Source of the DNA: Pseudomonadales bacterium
GTDB lineage: Bacteria; Pseudomonadota; Gammaproteobacteria; Pseudomonadales; Azotimanducaceae
Direction: 5' to 3'
DNA length: 64,000 nucleotides
Assembly: GCA_029251375.1 (NCBI GenBank)
Contig: JAQXDL010000010.1
Coordinates: 1-64,000 of the forward strand
A model generated the notes under the pieces. That model did no database searches, was not told the origin of the DNA, and worked only from the letters and a program-made list of their open reading frames with translations. Below are positions 18,806 through 27,413 of this stretch, piece after piece. The number at the start of each line of letters is the position of its first letter. Positions within the stretch are counted from its first letter, which is position 1. The translations under genes and the position numbers were made by a program.

Positions 18806-20590
18806 ATGAGACTACCAACCAACCAGATTGCTAGCCTCGTCACGGGGCTATTGTGCTCGTCTCTGGCTTTAGCCAAACCACAACCAAATATCATATTAAT
18901 ACTAGCGGACGATCTCGGCTTCACAGACACCGCACCTTACGGCAGCGAAATAAAAACCCCCACCCTGTCGAAGCTGGCCAACGACGGCATTCGATTCACC
19001 AACTACCACACCGCCGCAAGCTGCGCGCCCTCGAGGGCAATGCTGCTGACCGGCGTGGATAGCCATCGCAATGGCGTGCCTAATATTCCCGAAGCTATTC
19101 CACCGGAACAGAAAATTCACGCGAACTATCAAGGCACCCTGGGCCATAACGTTGTCACCGTCGCCACCTTGTTAGGTAATGCTGGATACCATACGTATAT
19201 GGCTGGCAAATGGCACTTGGGACAAACGCCCGAGCTACTGCCGGGACAAAGAGGTTTCGAGCGCAGTGTGGCGATGGCTGACACCGGCTCTGACAATTGG
19301 GAACAAAAACCCTATATACCAATCTACGAGAAGGCCAATTGGTTCGAAGATGATATCGAGACGAACCTACCTGCGGACTTTTATTCGTCACGTTTTTTGG
19401 TCGATAAAACCATCGAATATATCGATAGCAATTTAGCTGACGCCAAGCCCTTTTTTGTCTACCTACCTTTTCAAGCCGTTCATATCCCGGTACAGGCGCC
19501 ACAAGAATTCACCGACAGGTACATGGGTGTCTATGACCAGGGCTGGTCCGAGTTAAGGCAACAGCGTCGATCAAAAGCCATCGAACTTGGCATCATTGGC
19601 CCCGATACGCCGATGCAGGCGATGCACACCACCGATGATTGGGATTCACTTTCCGCCGACCAGCGTCGCTATCAATCAAAGCGAATGGCCGTCTATAGCG
19701 GCATGGTCGAAGCGATGGACTTTCATATAGGACGACTGGTCGAGTACTTGAAAACAACCCAGCAACTCGATAACACCATTTTTATCTTCACCTCGGACAA
19801 CGGCAGCGAACCCGGAGGTGACCCTGACCCTGAAAGTGCTGGAGTCCGCTTCTTTCTTGGCTTGATGGACTACGATACGGATTACGACAACCTAGGCTTA
19901 AAAGGCAGCTGGAACTCATTAGGCCCAAGCTTCGCTAGCGCCGCAGCCTCGCCATTAGCCTATTATAAATTCTACGCCGGCGAAGGGGGCCTGCGGGTCC
20001 CGCTGATCATATCCGGCGAGCCATTAGCGGTGGCCAAGCCGATAACGAATGCCTTTTCCTACGTGACCGATATCACGCCGACAATACTCGAACTAGCGGG
20101 TGTAACTGCGGCGAGCGCGAACGGTGCCGAAGCTAAAGACTCGGTTAAGTTAGAATCCATCATTGGTCGCAGTCTGCTGCCGTTGGTTTCTGCTGAAAAA
20201 AACCGTGTTTATAGTAGCGAAGATACAATCGGCTATGAAATTGGCGGCAATGCCGCCTTGTTTCAAGGGGACTATAAGATTACTTATAACCGCGGGCCAG
20301 TCGGCGACAATCAATGGCGACTTTTTGATATTTCACAAGATCCCGGTGAAACCAACGATCTCGCCACAGCGATGCCAGATAAATTTGCAGCCATGCAACA
20401 ACACTATGAAAAATACACGCAATCAAATGGCGTATTGCCGGTACCCGAAGGGTATGACCAAATCAGACAGGTTTTTGTCAATGGCATGTTACAACGGTTT
20501 GGCACACAACTGACGATTGCAGGGATCGTCGTTTTCCTGCTGCTAGCATTTGGCATCACAACCCTTGTCAGACGCATACGCAAACCCTAA
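18806..20590 (+). CDS. Sulfatase with C-terminal membrane anchor
   Basis: Type I sulfatase of 594 residues that cleaves sulfate esters, periplasmic after its signal peptide ('GLLCSSLALA'). The metal site begins 'ILADDLGFTD'. C73 in 'CAPSRAMLLTG' is the residue converted to formylglycine (CxPSR type). 'MAGKWHLG' and 'FTSDNGSEPGG' carry further active-site residues. The C-terminus ends in a hydrophobic helix 'GIVVFLLLAFGITTLV' plus RRIRKP, which is unusual for a sulfatase and suggests membrane anchoring. No maturase gene is nearby. The substrate is unknown; marine sulfatases often act on algal polysaccharides. Confidence 0.93.
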   Translation: MRLPTNQIASLVTGLLCSSLALAKPQPNIILILADDLGFTDTAPYGSEIKTPTLSKLANDGIRFTNYHTAASCAPSRAMLLTGVDSHRNGVPNIPEAIPPEQKIHANYQGTLGHNVVTVATLLGNAGYHTYMAGKWHLGQTPELLPGQRGFERSVAMADTGSDNWEQKPYIPIYEKANWFEDDIETNLPADFYSSRFLVDKTIEYIDSNLADAKPFFVYLPFQAVHIPVQAPQEFTDRYMGVYDQGWSELRQQRRSKAIELGIIGPDTPMQAMHTTDDWDSLSADQRRYQSKRMAVYSGMVEAMDFHIGRLVEYLKTTQQLDNTIFIFTSDNGSEPGGDPDPESAGVRFFLGLMDYDTDYDNLGLKGSWNSLGPSFASAAASPLAYYKFYAGEGGLRVPLIISGEPLAVAKPITNAFSYVTDITPTILELAGVTAASANGAEAKDSVKLESIIGRSLLPLVSAEKNRVYSSEDTIGYEIGGNAALFQGDYKITYNRGPVGDNQWRLFDISQDPGETNDLATAMPDKFAAMQQHYEKYTQSNGVLPVPEGYDQIRQVFVNGMLQRFGTQLTIAGIVVFLLLAFGITTLVRRIRKP

Positions 20591-20701
20591 GGGCTTAAGA
20601 AGCTGCGATAGGGCAAAAAAAACTGTTATTGTCAGGGCGTTAACGAACACTAAGAATCAAAACTAAACCAAAAAACTCGCGTCATAAAAAAGGAGTTACT
20701 T

Positions 20702-21340
20702 ATGATTACAATTCACGGCTCCAGCGTTTCACCCTTCGTTCGTAAAACTCTCGTTTGCCTAATCGAAAAGGGTATTGAACATGAGTTGAATCCCATTAGC
20801 CCCTTTCCTGCCCCAGAGTCACACTTAAAGATCTCACCCTTGGGGAAAATTCCGGCCATGACAGATGGTGATTTAGCCATACCTGACTCCGCCGCAATCT
20901 GCGGTTATATCGATAAGAAGCATCCGGAAAACCCAATGTTTCCTACAGAAGCTGGCAGCTATGGTCGTGCACTGTGGTACCAGATATGGGCAGACAACGA
21001 ATTGGCGAAAGCAACCGCCGGACTCTTCTTTAACCGAGTCGCTGTAAGGATGATGAAGCGAGAGCCTGACGAGGCATTGATACAAAAAATCATCTCGGAT
21101 GTTCAACCGCCGATATTCGACTACCTTGAAGCTGAAATTGGTGACAAAGAATTTTTGCTCGATGATCAGTTCAGCATCGCCGACATTGCAGTAACTTGTC
21201 AGTTTGTACAGATGATGTATTCAGGCGAACCGCTACCCGAAGCCAGCCACCCTAATATTACCCGCTATATTAACAAGCATATTCGACGTAACTCTTTCAA
21301 AGTATTGATCAACGCCGATCCGTTTATGGCTGTTGAATAA
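20702..21340 (+). CDS. Glutathione S-transferase family protein
   Basis: GST of 212 residues. The N-terminal thioredoxin fold has 'SSVSPFVRKTLVCLIEKG' with Ser at the glutathione-contact position, and 'LGKIPAMTDGDLAIPDSAAI' supplies the cis-Pro and Asp-Ser binding turn. The C-terminal helical domain has 'FSIADIAVTCQF'. AAGGAG precedes the ATG closely. Likely detoxification or a glutathione-dependent catabolic step. It ends convergently with a P450 gene. Confidence 0.92.
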   Translation: MITIHGSSVSPFVRKTLVCLIEKGIEHELNPISPFPAPESHLKISPLGKIPAMTDGDLAIPDSAAICGYIDKKHPENPMFPTEAGSYGRALWYQIWADNELAKATAGLFFNRVAVRMMKREPDEALIQKIISDVQPPIFDYLEAEIGDKEFLLDDQFSIADIAVTCQFVQMMYSGEPLPEASHPNITRYINKHIRRNSFKVLINADPFMAVE

Positions 21341-21387
21341 GCACTAAAGATCAAGCAAATTTTGCTTGCGCAATTGATGATACGTTT

Positions 21388-21413
21388 GTTCTGCTTGGAA
21401 CATCAGGCAGAAC
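21388..21413. terminator. Hairpin between convergent genes
   Basis: GTTCTGCTTG pairs with CAGGCAGAAC (one wobble) around a 6-base loop. It lies between the GST and P450 genes, which face each other. There is no clear T run, so the terminator call is tentative. Confidence 0.45.
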
Positions 21414-21434
21414 AGACACTCTCTAGCGAATTGA

Positions 21435-22709
21435 TTATTTTGCTGTAAACCGCAGACTCAATGTCTCTAAACCCCGTATCGATAACCCCCCTTTATATTT
21501 CGGCTCTGTGCCCATCATCTCAATGTTTCTCGTCCGCTCAATCAAGCGACTAAAGATCACCTCCATGTCCAACCGCGACAAATGGTTACCCAAACAAAGA
21601 TGCGCGCCCCGGCCGAAAGCAATGTGCCGATTCGGTTGACGACTTATGTCGAACCGATCAGGTTCGGTAAATTGCGACGCATCACGGTTGGCGGAGCCAT
21701 ACAGTAATCCGAACTTTGTGCCCTTGGGAAATTCTTGTCCCATCAGTACTACATCTTCGCTGGCATATCGATGAAAAAACGGCAGCGGCGAATCGTAACG
21801 AAACATTTCTTGCACGGCTGTGGCGAGATGCTGCGGCTGTTGCCGCAGTCGCTGCAACTCTTGCGGGTGCTTTATCAATGCGTACATTCCTGTACCCAAG
21901 ACATCAATGGTTGAACCGTGACCCGCCATCAGGATTAACATGCAAGTTGATATCAGTTCTGTCTCGTTCAACTCACCGGCGATCTGAGCCTGCAGCAAGG
22001 TTGAGACGAGATCATTTTTCGGATGGCGTTTGCGGTCCGCAATAAGATCCTTGAGGTAAAGATAAAACTCTGTGGTTGCCCGCTCGGCAAGCTGCTTGTG
22101 TTGTTGGGTTCTGCCAACATCGAAAAACTGCACGACGTCTTCAGACCAAAGCCGAAGTTGTGGGCAATCTTCATCAGGCACACCCAGGATATTGCCGATA
22201 ATGTGCCCAGGCACATGCGCCGCAAGATCGGCAATAAAATCAATTTCCTGTCGCTCAAGAGTCTGCTCTACAAGCGTGTCGACGTAGGCTTGTATGGTTG
22301 GCTTAACCTTGAGCACAAAATTCTTTGAAAGTTCTCTCAGCACAATCAGGCGCAGTCGAAAATGAACATCCCCGTCACTATCAAGTAAACTGGTTTGAAC
22401 AAAGCGCGAGTGATTCGGCATGTTATGCCAGTTAGCACGACGGGTTATTGCTGCAACCTCATCAATGGTCATAAACGACTGTAGCGATCGTACCAGCTTA
22501 GGGTGCCTCGCGGCCGCATCGACGGCCTCGTATCGTGACAGCAGCCAAATGTCAGCGGCCTCAAAATAAAAGGGCTTGGACTGCCCCCTTAATAGTTCGT
22601 AGGTGGCATAGGGATCTTGTGCGAACTCGACGGATTCGGGCTCAAAGCGTAGCGCTGACTGCTGAGTAATCTGATGACTCCTGATAATATTTTGTAATGC
22701 TAATGACAT
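21435..22709 (-). CDS. Cytochrome P450
   Basis: Second P450, 424 residues, distinct from the CYP153 at 14.2 kb. The I-helix is 'LILMAGHGSTIDVLGTG' (AGHGST form), ExxR is replaced in context by 'EMFRYDSPLPFFHRYA', and the heme loop is 'FGRGAHLCLGNHLSRLD' with C372 as ligand. The AGHxST type is common among bacterial hydroxylases of terpenes, steroids or fatty acids. No redox partner is adjacent. No clear ribosome site precedes the ATG, so the start is less certain. It diverges from the zinc dehydrogenase gene. Confidence 0.92.
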   Translation of the reverse strand: MSLALQNIIRSHQITQQSALRFEPESVEFAQDPYATYELLRGQSKPFYFEAADIWLLSRYEAVDAAARHPKLVRSLQSFMTIDEVAAITRRANWHNMPNHSRFVQTSLLDSDGDVHFRLRLIVLRELSKNFVLKVKPTIQAYVDTLVEQTLERQEIDFIADLAAHVPGHIIGNILGVPDEDCPQLRLWSEDVVQFFDVGRTQQHKQLAERATTEFYLYLKDLIADRKRHPKNDLVSTLLQAQIAGELNETELISTCMLILMAGHGSTIDVLGTGMYALIKHPQELQRLRQQPQHLATAVQEMFRYDSPLPFFHRYASEDVVLMGQEFPKGTKFGLLYGSANRDASQFTEPDRFDISRQPNRHIAFGRGAHLCLGNHLSRLDMEVIFSRLIERTRNIEMMGTEPKYKGGLSIRGLETLSLRFTAK

Positions 22710-22976
22710 GATATTGTCATAAAAACCGGCACCGACCGACTAACAAAAAGTCGAGTTCAGATGATCACGTGACTCACATTGTCGATAAGATCATTAGCAA
22801 TTTAATGGATCAAACTTAAAAAACCAATCTATTAACACTAATCGTCAGCTTATTGGCTACAGCTAGACTAATGGCTTCACATATACGATTGACGACAACC
22901 CGCTGTCTTATACAAAAGACTGTGTTTTCTAGTTCCGATATGAAAAACTCGAACCCCACAAAATTTGGAGATACTT

Positions 22977-24056
22977 ATGAAAGCAGCTGTCATGCGAGGC
23001 GGGAAAATTGTCGCCGACGAAATCGATGCACCCAAACCAGCTGCTGGCGAAGTGCTCGTGAAAACACTTGCATGCGGCATTTGCGGCTCAGATTTACATA
23101 CACTTAGCCACGGCCATGACCTTGTCGAAAAATCAAAACAGACCGGTGGTCAGTTCGCGATGGACCTCAATAAAGATATCGTCATGGGACACGAATTTTG
23201 TGCAGAAATTCTCGATTACGGGCCTGACACAATCAAGACTCACCCTGTCGGTACGCGGGTTTGTTCTATGCCGGTTTCCTTTAAAAATGGCACTGCCGTC
23301 ACCGTCGGTTATTCAAACGATGCCCCGGGTGGCTATGCAGAACAAATGACGTTGTTTGAACCCATGCTATTACCTGTACCAAATGGTCTTGCGACAAACC
23401 TCGCTGCGCTAACCGAGCCTATGGCTGTTGGCTTGCATGCGGTGCAAAAATCGCACATTAGTAAAGACGAAGTGCCATTAGTAATTGGTTGTGGTCCCGT
23501 TGGCTTAGCTGTCATTGTTGCGCTAAAAAGACAAGGCATAGGTCCCATCATAGCGGCAGATTTTAGTCCGCGTCGTCGCGCGCTGGCTGAAAAACTTGGC
23601 GCGGACATTATTGTTAATCCTGCTCAAACATCACCTTACGAAAGCTGGCTCCAGGTTGGTGGGAAATCCGCCGACGGAGAACTTCTGCCCGCAGATCCGA
23701 TGACGGGTATGCCGACACTTAGGCAGGCGGTATTTTTTGAATGCGTCGGCGTGCCAGGCTTAATCCAACAGTTGATGCAAGGCGCACCCAAAGCAGCGCG
23801 TATTGTTGTGGTTGGGGTTTGTATGGAAACCGATTCATTTCAACCGCTTTTCGGCATCAATAAAGAACTGAACATTCAGTTTGTGCTTGCCTATACCGCC
23901 GATGAATTTGCTCAGACTTTACGTCATATTGCAGAAGGCGAAATCGACGTGGAACCTCTGATTACAGGCACTGTGAATATTGACGGAGTCGCAGGGGCAT
24001 TCAATGATTTAGGCGATCCCGAGCAACATGCTAAAATTATTGTTGTGCCAGACTAG
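22977..24056 (+). CDS. Zinc-dependent MDR alcohol dehydrogenase
   Basis: Medium-chain dehydrogenase of 359 residues. The catalytic zinc ligand region is 'CGICGSDLH' (C36) with 'MGHEFCAEI' following. The NAD site is 'VIGCGPVGLAVIVALK' and strand 2 ends 'IIAADFSPRRR', with Asp then Arg residues. The four-Cys structural zinc lobe seen in many relatives is absent. The ATG at 22977 follows GGAG by 7 bases; the in-frame upstream ATG at 22965 is not favoured. Oxidises an unknown alcohol. It diverges from the P450 and may act after it. Confidence 0.93.
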   Translation: MKAAVMRGGKIVADEIDAPKPAAGEVLVKTLACGICGSDLHTLSHGHDLVEKSKQTGGQFAMDLNKDIVMGHEFCAEILDYGPDTIKTHPVGTRVCSMPVSFKNGTAVTVGYSNDAPGGYAEQMTLFEPMLLPVPNGLATNLAALTEPMAVGLHAVQKSHISKDEVPLVIGCGPVGLAVIVALKRQGIGPIIAADFSPRRRALAEKLGADIIVNPAQTSPYESWLQVGGKSADGELLPADPMTGMPTLRQAVFFECVGVPGLIQQLMQGAPKAARIVVVGVCMETDSFQPLFGINKELNIQFVLAYTADEFAQTLRHIAEGEIDVEPLITGTVNIDGVAGAFNDLGDPEQHAKIIVVPD

Positions 24057-24080
24057 GGCCCAACACTTTTGGCAATGGCT

Positions 24081-24821
24081 TTATCTTCTCGTCGATTGAA
24101 TCGCGCTCGCATCAACCTGAGGAATAACCGGCATCGACTCAACATCGGTGAGGGACTTCAGCAAAAAGCCTAAACGATCGTTACCCCAAAATACTTCAGC
24201 ACCTTCATCTCGCTCGATAGCAAAGAAGGGCACGCCAAAAACGCCATCAACCTCACTGCTTTTGATGAACGCCGCCTGTCGCTCGTCATAAAGACCAGAG
24301 CCCTGTGCGTTAACGGCTTTGTCTGGATCAATACCGACCTGTGAGGCAATCTGCCGCAATACCATAGGGTTCATTACATCCTGCGGACCCTGACCATCAA
24401 AATCGAAGCGTCGAATGCAAACGGCATCAGCAAAGGCCCAACCGCGGCCCTCATCCTGCGCAAAATTAAACGCATGGTGCGTTAAGCCCCAGTTTTCATT
24501 GGGAATCTGGATGCCGAGCTTCTCTGACGCATAATCAACATCATTCTTCAGGGTGAAATTTTTCGCTAGTGCACGAAAAAAACTTGCGTTAATACCCGCA
24601 TCGTCTGCTTGCCGAGCGGCATCAACAAATAAATAGGACATTTTAAAAATGTTGTCAGTTGGGTTGTCCATGTGCCCACCAAAAATATTTTCAGGCCAGA
24701 CAGGAATCAGCTCAATATCAAAATTGCTAAACTGTGCCGCGCGTCGTAAACGGTAAATAGCGATAGCTGCGAACGGCGAACGAAATGAAAAGTAGAAACG
24801 AAATGAATTAGCAGCGCGCAT
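24081..24821 (-). CDS. DsbA-family / 2-hydroxychromene-2-carboxylate isomerase-like protein
   Basis: Thioredoxin-fold protein of about 245 residues. 'RFYFSFRSPFAAIAIYRL' has the Ser-Pro active-site helix of HCCA isomerases, glutathione-dependent kappa-class GST relatives used in naphthalene and other aromatic degradation. 'GVFGVPFFAIERDEGAEVFWGNDRL', shown by its 'GVPFF' cis-Pro and 'FWGNDRL' ending, is the typical C-terminus. The ATG at 24821 places the fold at the N-terminus; one at 24878 adds 19 unlikely residues. It ends 24 bp from the stop of the convergent dehydrogenase gene. Confidence 0.86.
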   Translation of the reverse strand: MRAANSFRFYFSFRSPFAAIAIYRLRRAAQFSNFDIELIPVWPENIFGGHMDNPTDNIFKMSYLFVDAARQADDAGINASFFRALAKNFTLKNDVDYASEKLGIQIPNENWGLTHHAFNFAQDEGRGWAFADAVCIRRFDFDGQGPQDVMNPMVLRQIASQVGIDPDKAVNAQGSGLYDERQAAFIKSSEVDGVFGVPFFAIERDEGAEVFWGNDRLGFLLKSLTDVESMPVIPQVDASAIQSTRR

Positions 24822-24955
24822 GATCGACAGAACTCTTAACAATGATGCGCCTAACTGTATCGGTGCCACTTGTATCATTCAAGCTCAAGACCGAAAACTA
24901 CTTAGCGGCAAGGTCTCTTTGTTATGCGCCAAAAAGAACCATAACTGACAAAATA

Positions 24956-25870
24956 TTAGCCACAAAGCGATGCCAGCAAAGACTCGGTTTCTAATTTGTC
25001 GTCAGGGGACAAGGCGAAGATCGTTGGGCAAAAATCAGTCGCACCGGCCTCTTTGATTTCAGCGATGCGGTCCTCAACTTCTTGGCGACTGCCGATGATG
25101 GCAACATCGGCAGGACCCGCAACACCCTCTCGCTCAAACATGGCTCGATAGGACGGCAGCTGACCATAACTACCCAAATTTTTTGCGACCACGTTTCTTA
25201 CACTTTCAATATCCTCGGTAACGCAAACCGGCAGTGTTGCAACAACACGTGGCTTCGCTCGACCATGACGTTCAGCCGCCTCATTAATTGTCGGCACAAT
25301 GTGCTGTTTGATAGTTTTTGCGCCAACCCAAGCCAAGGTTGTGCCGGCCGCATGTTTACCGGCAACTCGCAAAGCCTGAGGCCCTAAAGCAGCAACTAAC
25401 ACATCGCATTGCACTTGCTGCGGCTGAAATATCTTAGCTTGGCAGCTGAGCAGTTCGCCCTTGAAATCCACTTCGCCTGATTCGAGCAGCGGCATCAATA
25501 TCGACAAATACTCATTTAAATGACGGATTGGCTTTACGAAATCAATACCCAGATCTGCCATCATCGATTCGTGTGATAACCCTATACCTAGCGTAAATTT
25601 ACCCGGCACCGCCTGCGCTGCGGTTAATGCTTGCGCCGCCATTGCCATAGGGTGCCGCGGAAATGTCGGCACAATCGCTGTACCAAGCTCTATCTCAGGT
25701 CCATCAGCACCCGCTACAGCAAGTGCCGTGAGCGCATCAAAACCGCCGGTCGGATGATCAGCCAACCAATAGCTCTTGTAGCCTTGACTGTCCGCATTTT
25801 GAATGTCCGCTCGCACACGTGCGATGGATGCTTTCTGCACAATGCCTGTGCCGTTCCAACCTAGATCCAT
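24956..25870 (-). CDS. LLM-class flavin/F420-dependent oxidoreductase (TIGR03564-like)
   Basis: Third luciferase-like oxidoreductase here, 304 residues. Family motifs are 'GYKSYWLADHPTGGFD', 'IELGTAIVPTFPRHP', 'GKFTLGIGLSHE' and 'CDVLVAALGPQALRVAG'. GAGG precedes the ATG. It is more similar in length and motif order to the 4.4 kb paralogue than to the 5.6 kb one. The reaction is not known; this subgroup is often placed with F420 enzymes of mycobacteria but also occurs in proteobacteria. Confidence 0.9.
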   Translation of the reverse strand: MDLGWNGTGIVQKASIARVRADIQNADSQGYKSYWLADHPTGGFDALTALAVAGADGPEIELGTAIVPTFPRHPMAMAAQALTAAQAVPGKFTLGIGLSHESMMADLGIDFVKPIRHLNEYLSILMPLLESGEVDFKGELLSCQAKIFQPQQVQCDVLVAALGPQALRVAGKHAAGTTLAWVGAKTIKQHIVPTINEAAERHGRAKPRVVATLPVCVTEDIESVRNVVAKNLGSYGQLPSYRAMFEREGVAGPADVAIIGSRQEVEDRIAEIKEAGATDFCPTIFALSPDDKLETESLLASLCG

Positions 25871-26031
25871 TTTTTGTACCTCTATAATTCGGCGACCGAG
25901 CCGTTGTCTGACAACAATCTTACAAGGGATTTAATCGCTTTTAACAATGACTAGAAAGCGGTTTGTTCATAACTTCACTAAAATTCGATTGATGTCTTGC
26001 GACAACAAAAAGTACGCCAGTACCTTTTCGC

Positions 26032-26103
26032 CTCTTAAGCTGCGTTGTAAAGCTGCAATCTAAGTTTTGATTAAAGCGGCCATTAAAGCTGTGATCTAAG
26101 TTG
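26032..26103. repeat. Tandem array, six 12-bp units, overlapping a gene's stop codon
   Basis: On the minus strand the units are CAACTTAGATCA, CAGCTTTAATGG, CCGCTTTAATCA, AAACTTAGATTG, CAGCTTTACAAC and GCAGCTTAAGAG. The first codes Gln-Leu-Arg-Ser of the acetyl-CoA hydrolase gene and the second holds its Gln-Leu-stop. The third unit repeats an in-frame TAA 12 bases later. The units are diverged, so the array is old. Confidence 0.85.
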
Positions 26104-27303
26104 GGCTCTAAACTCCGGCGCGGCAATTTCTATCAAAGCCTCTGCCCTTGCTTGATTCGGCAGATATTTTATATCCGCAACACCGTACTCGGTCACCACC
26201 GTATCAACATCTGTACGTAAAGCCGTCACCAACTCCACCTTGGGAACAACACGGGACACAGAACCGCCTCGAGCTGTCGCATTCATGGCGACGATTGAAC
26301 GACCACCGGCCGATGCTTTTGAGGCGCGCATGAAATCAACCGAACCGCCCGTGCCAGATATTTGCCTACCGGCCGCAAACTCAGCATTAACTTGTCCGTA
26401 GATATCAATTTCTACCGCTGAGTTGATTGAGACGAAATTGGGTATCTGCCGAATCACGTTCACGTCGTGCGTGTGGTTGGCGCCACGAAACGCGACACTG
26501 GGCGTCTCCCCCAACCAGTCATATAAAGCCGTACTGCCTAGCGCCATGCCTGTCACATGCAGACCAGTGTCGATAGGCTTTAATGCGCCATTCATGTTGC
26601 CCCGTTGAATCAATCTCATACCACCATCGTCAATCAACCCACCATGCATACCAAGGTCATTCTTGGTCTCCAATTGGCTCAAGATTGCCGCTGGAATAGC
26701 GCCGATACCGGTTTGCAGACAGTCACCGTCTGAAATCAACTCAGCAACGAGACGACCAATTTCAGCTGCTGCCGCATCAATCTTCGGCGCCGCCATTTGT
26801 GCAAGAACGCGATCCGAGGGGAACATAAAGTCTATACCAGCCGTTGAAATCTCGGGGCACCCCGCCGGCGCCATAATACCCTCGTTTAATTCGGCGATGA
26901 CGATTGTCGCCGATCCTAGCACCGCGTTGACAAAGTCGATATTGGGCCCTAGTCGTAACACACCATTTTTGTCATATGCCACTTGGATCAGCGCCACATC
27001 AATATTGTTAGACAGGTAGTCATACACCGTACGCATTTGCATCGGCAGAAATTGCAAACGTGCGGGGTCAGCAGACTTTAACGCGCCGGTCATAAAGAAG
27101 GTTGTTAGGCGCGCACTCTCATTAAAAGACGTGAAATCCGTTTGGTTAAAGCCTGCTAGTGGAAACTGAATAAACTCTAGACCCTTGGGCAGCCTGGCCT
27201 CTGCAAGAGTCTGCAGCAATGCAGTTGGCTCATTACTACTACCTGCCACAAACACCCGTTGACCCGGTTTAAATAGATCAAAAAGTTCAGAAAGTTGTCT
27301 CAT
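26083..27303 (-). CDS. Acetyl-CoA hydrolase/transferase family protein
   Basis: CoA-transferase of 406 residues in the acetyl-CoA hydrolase / 4-hydroxybutyrate CoA-transferase family, which moves CoA between carboxylic acids. 'GIGAIPAAILSQLETKNDLG' and 'MHGGLIDDGGMRLIQRG' match the central domain, and 'TEYGVADIKYLPNQARAEA' the C-terminal domain, with 'ATARGGSVSRVVPKVE' between. The ATG at 27303 is preferred over an upstream TTG. The last six residues (QLRSQL) are themselves a duplication that belongs to the 12 bp array. Likely activates an acid released in a catabolic pathway. Confidence 0.92.
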   Translation of the reverse strand: MRQLSELFDLFKPGQRVFVAGSSNEPTALLQTLAEARLPKGLEFIQFPLAGFNQTDFTSFNESARLTTFFMTGALKSADPARLQFLPMQMRTVYDYLSNNIDVALIQVAYDKNGVLRLGPNIDFVNAVLGSATIVIAELNEGIMAPAGCPEISTAGIDFMFPSDRVLAQMAAPKIDAAAAEIGRLVAELISDGDCLQTGIGAIPAAILSQLETKNDLGMHGGLIDDGGMRLIQRGNMNGALKPIDTGLHVTGMALGSTALYDWLGETPSVAFRGANHTHDVNVIRQIPNFVSINSAVEIDIYGQVNAEFAAGRQISGTGGSVDFMRASKASAGGRSIVAMNATARGGSVSRVVPKVELVTALRTDVDTVVTEYGVADIKYLPNQARAEALIEIAAPEFRAQLRSQL

Positions 27304-27326
27304 AATTGGGTCCAAGTGCTACCGAT

Positions 27327-27365
27327 AATAAAAAATCGCAACCTGCCACAATGCAGATTGCGATT
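27327..27365 (-). terminator. Rho-independent terminator of the TPR lipoprotein gene
   Basis: On the minus strand a 13 bp stem (GCAGATTGCGATT family, one mismatch) with a 6-base loop is followed by a run of six T. It comes just after the TPR gene and before the acetyl-CoA hydrolase start. Confidence 0.85.
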
Positions 27366-27413
27366 CATAATCTAACGGCTAAAACATACGCCTTTATGCT
27401 GTCGTTATTTTTA

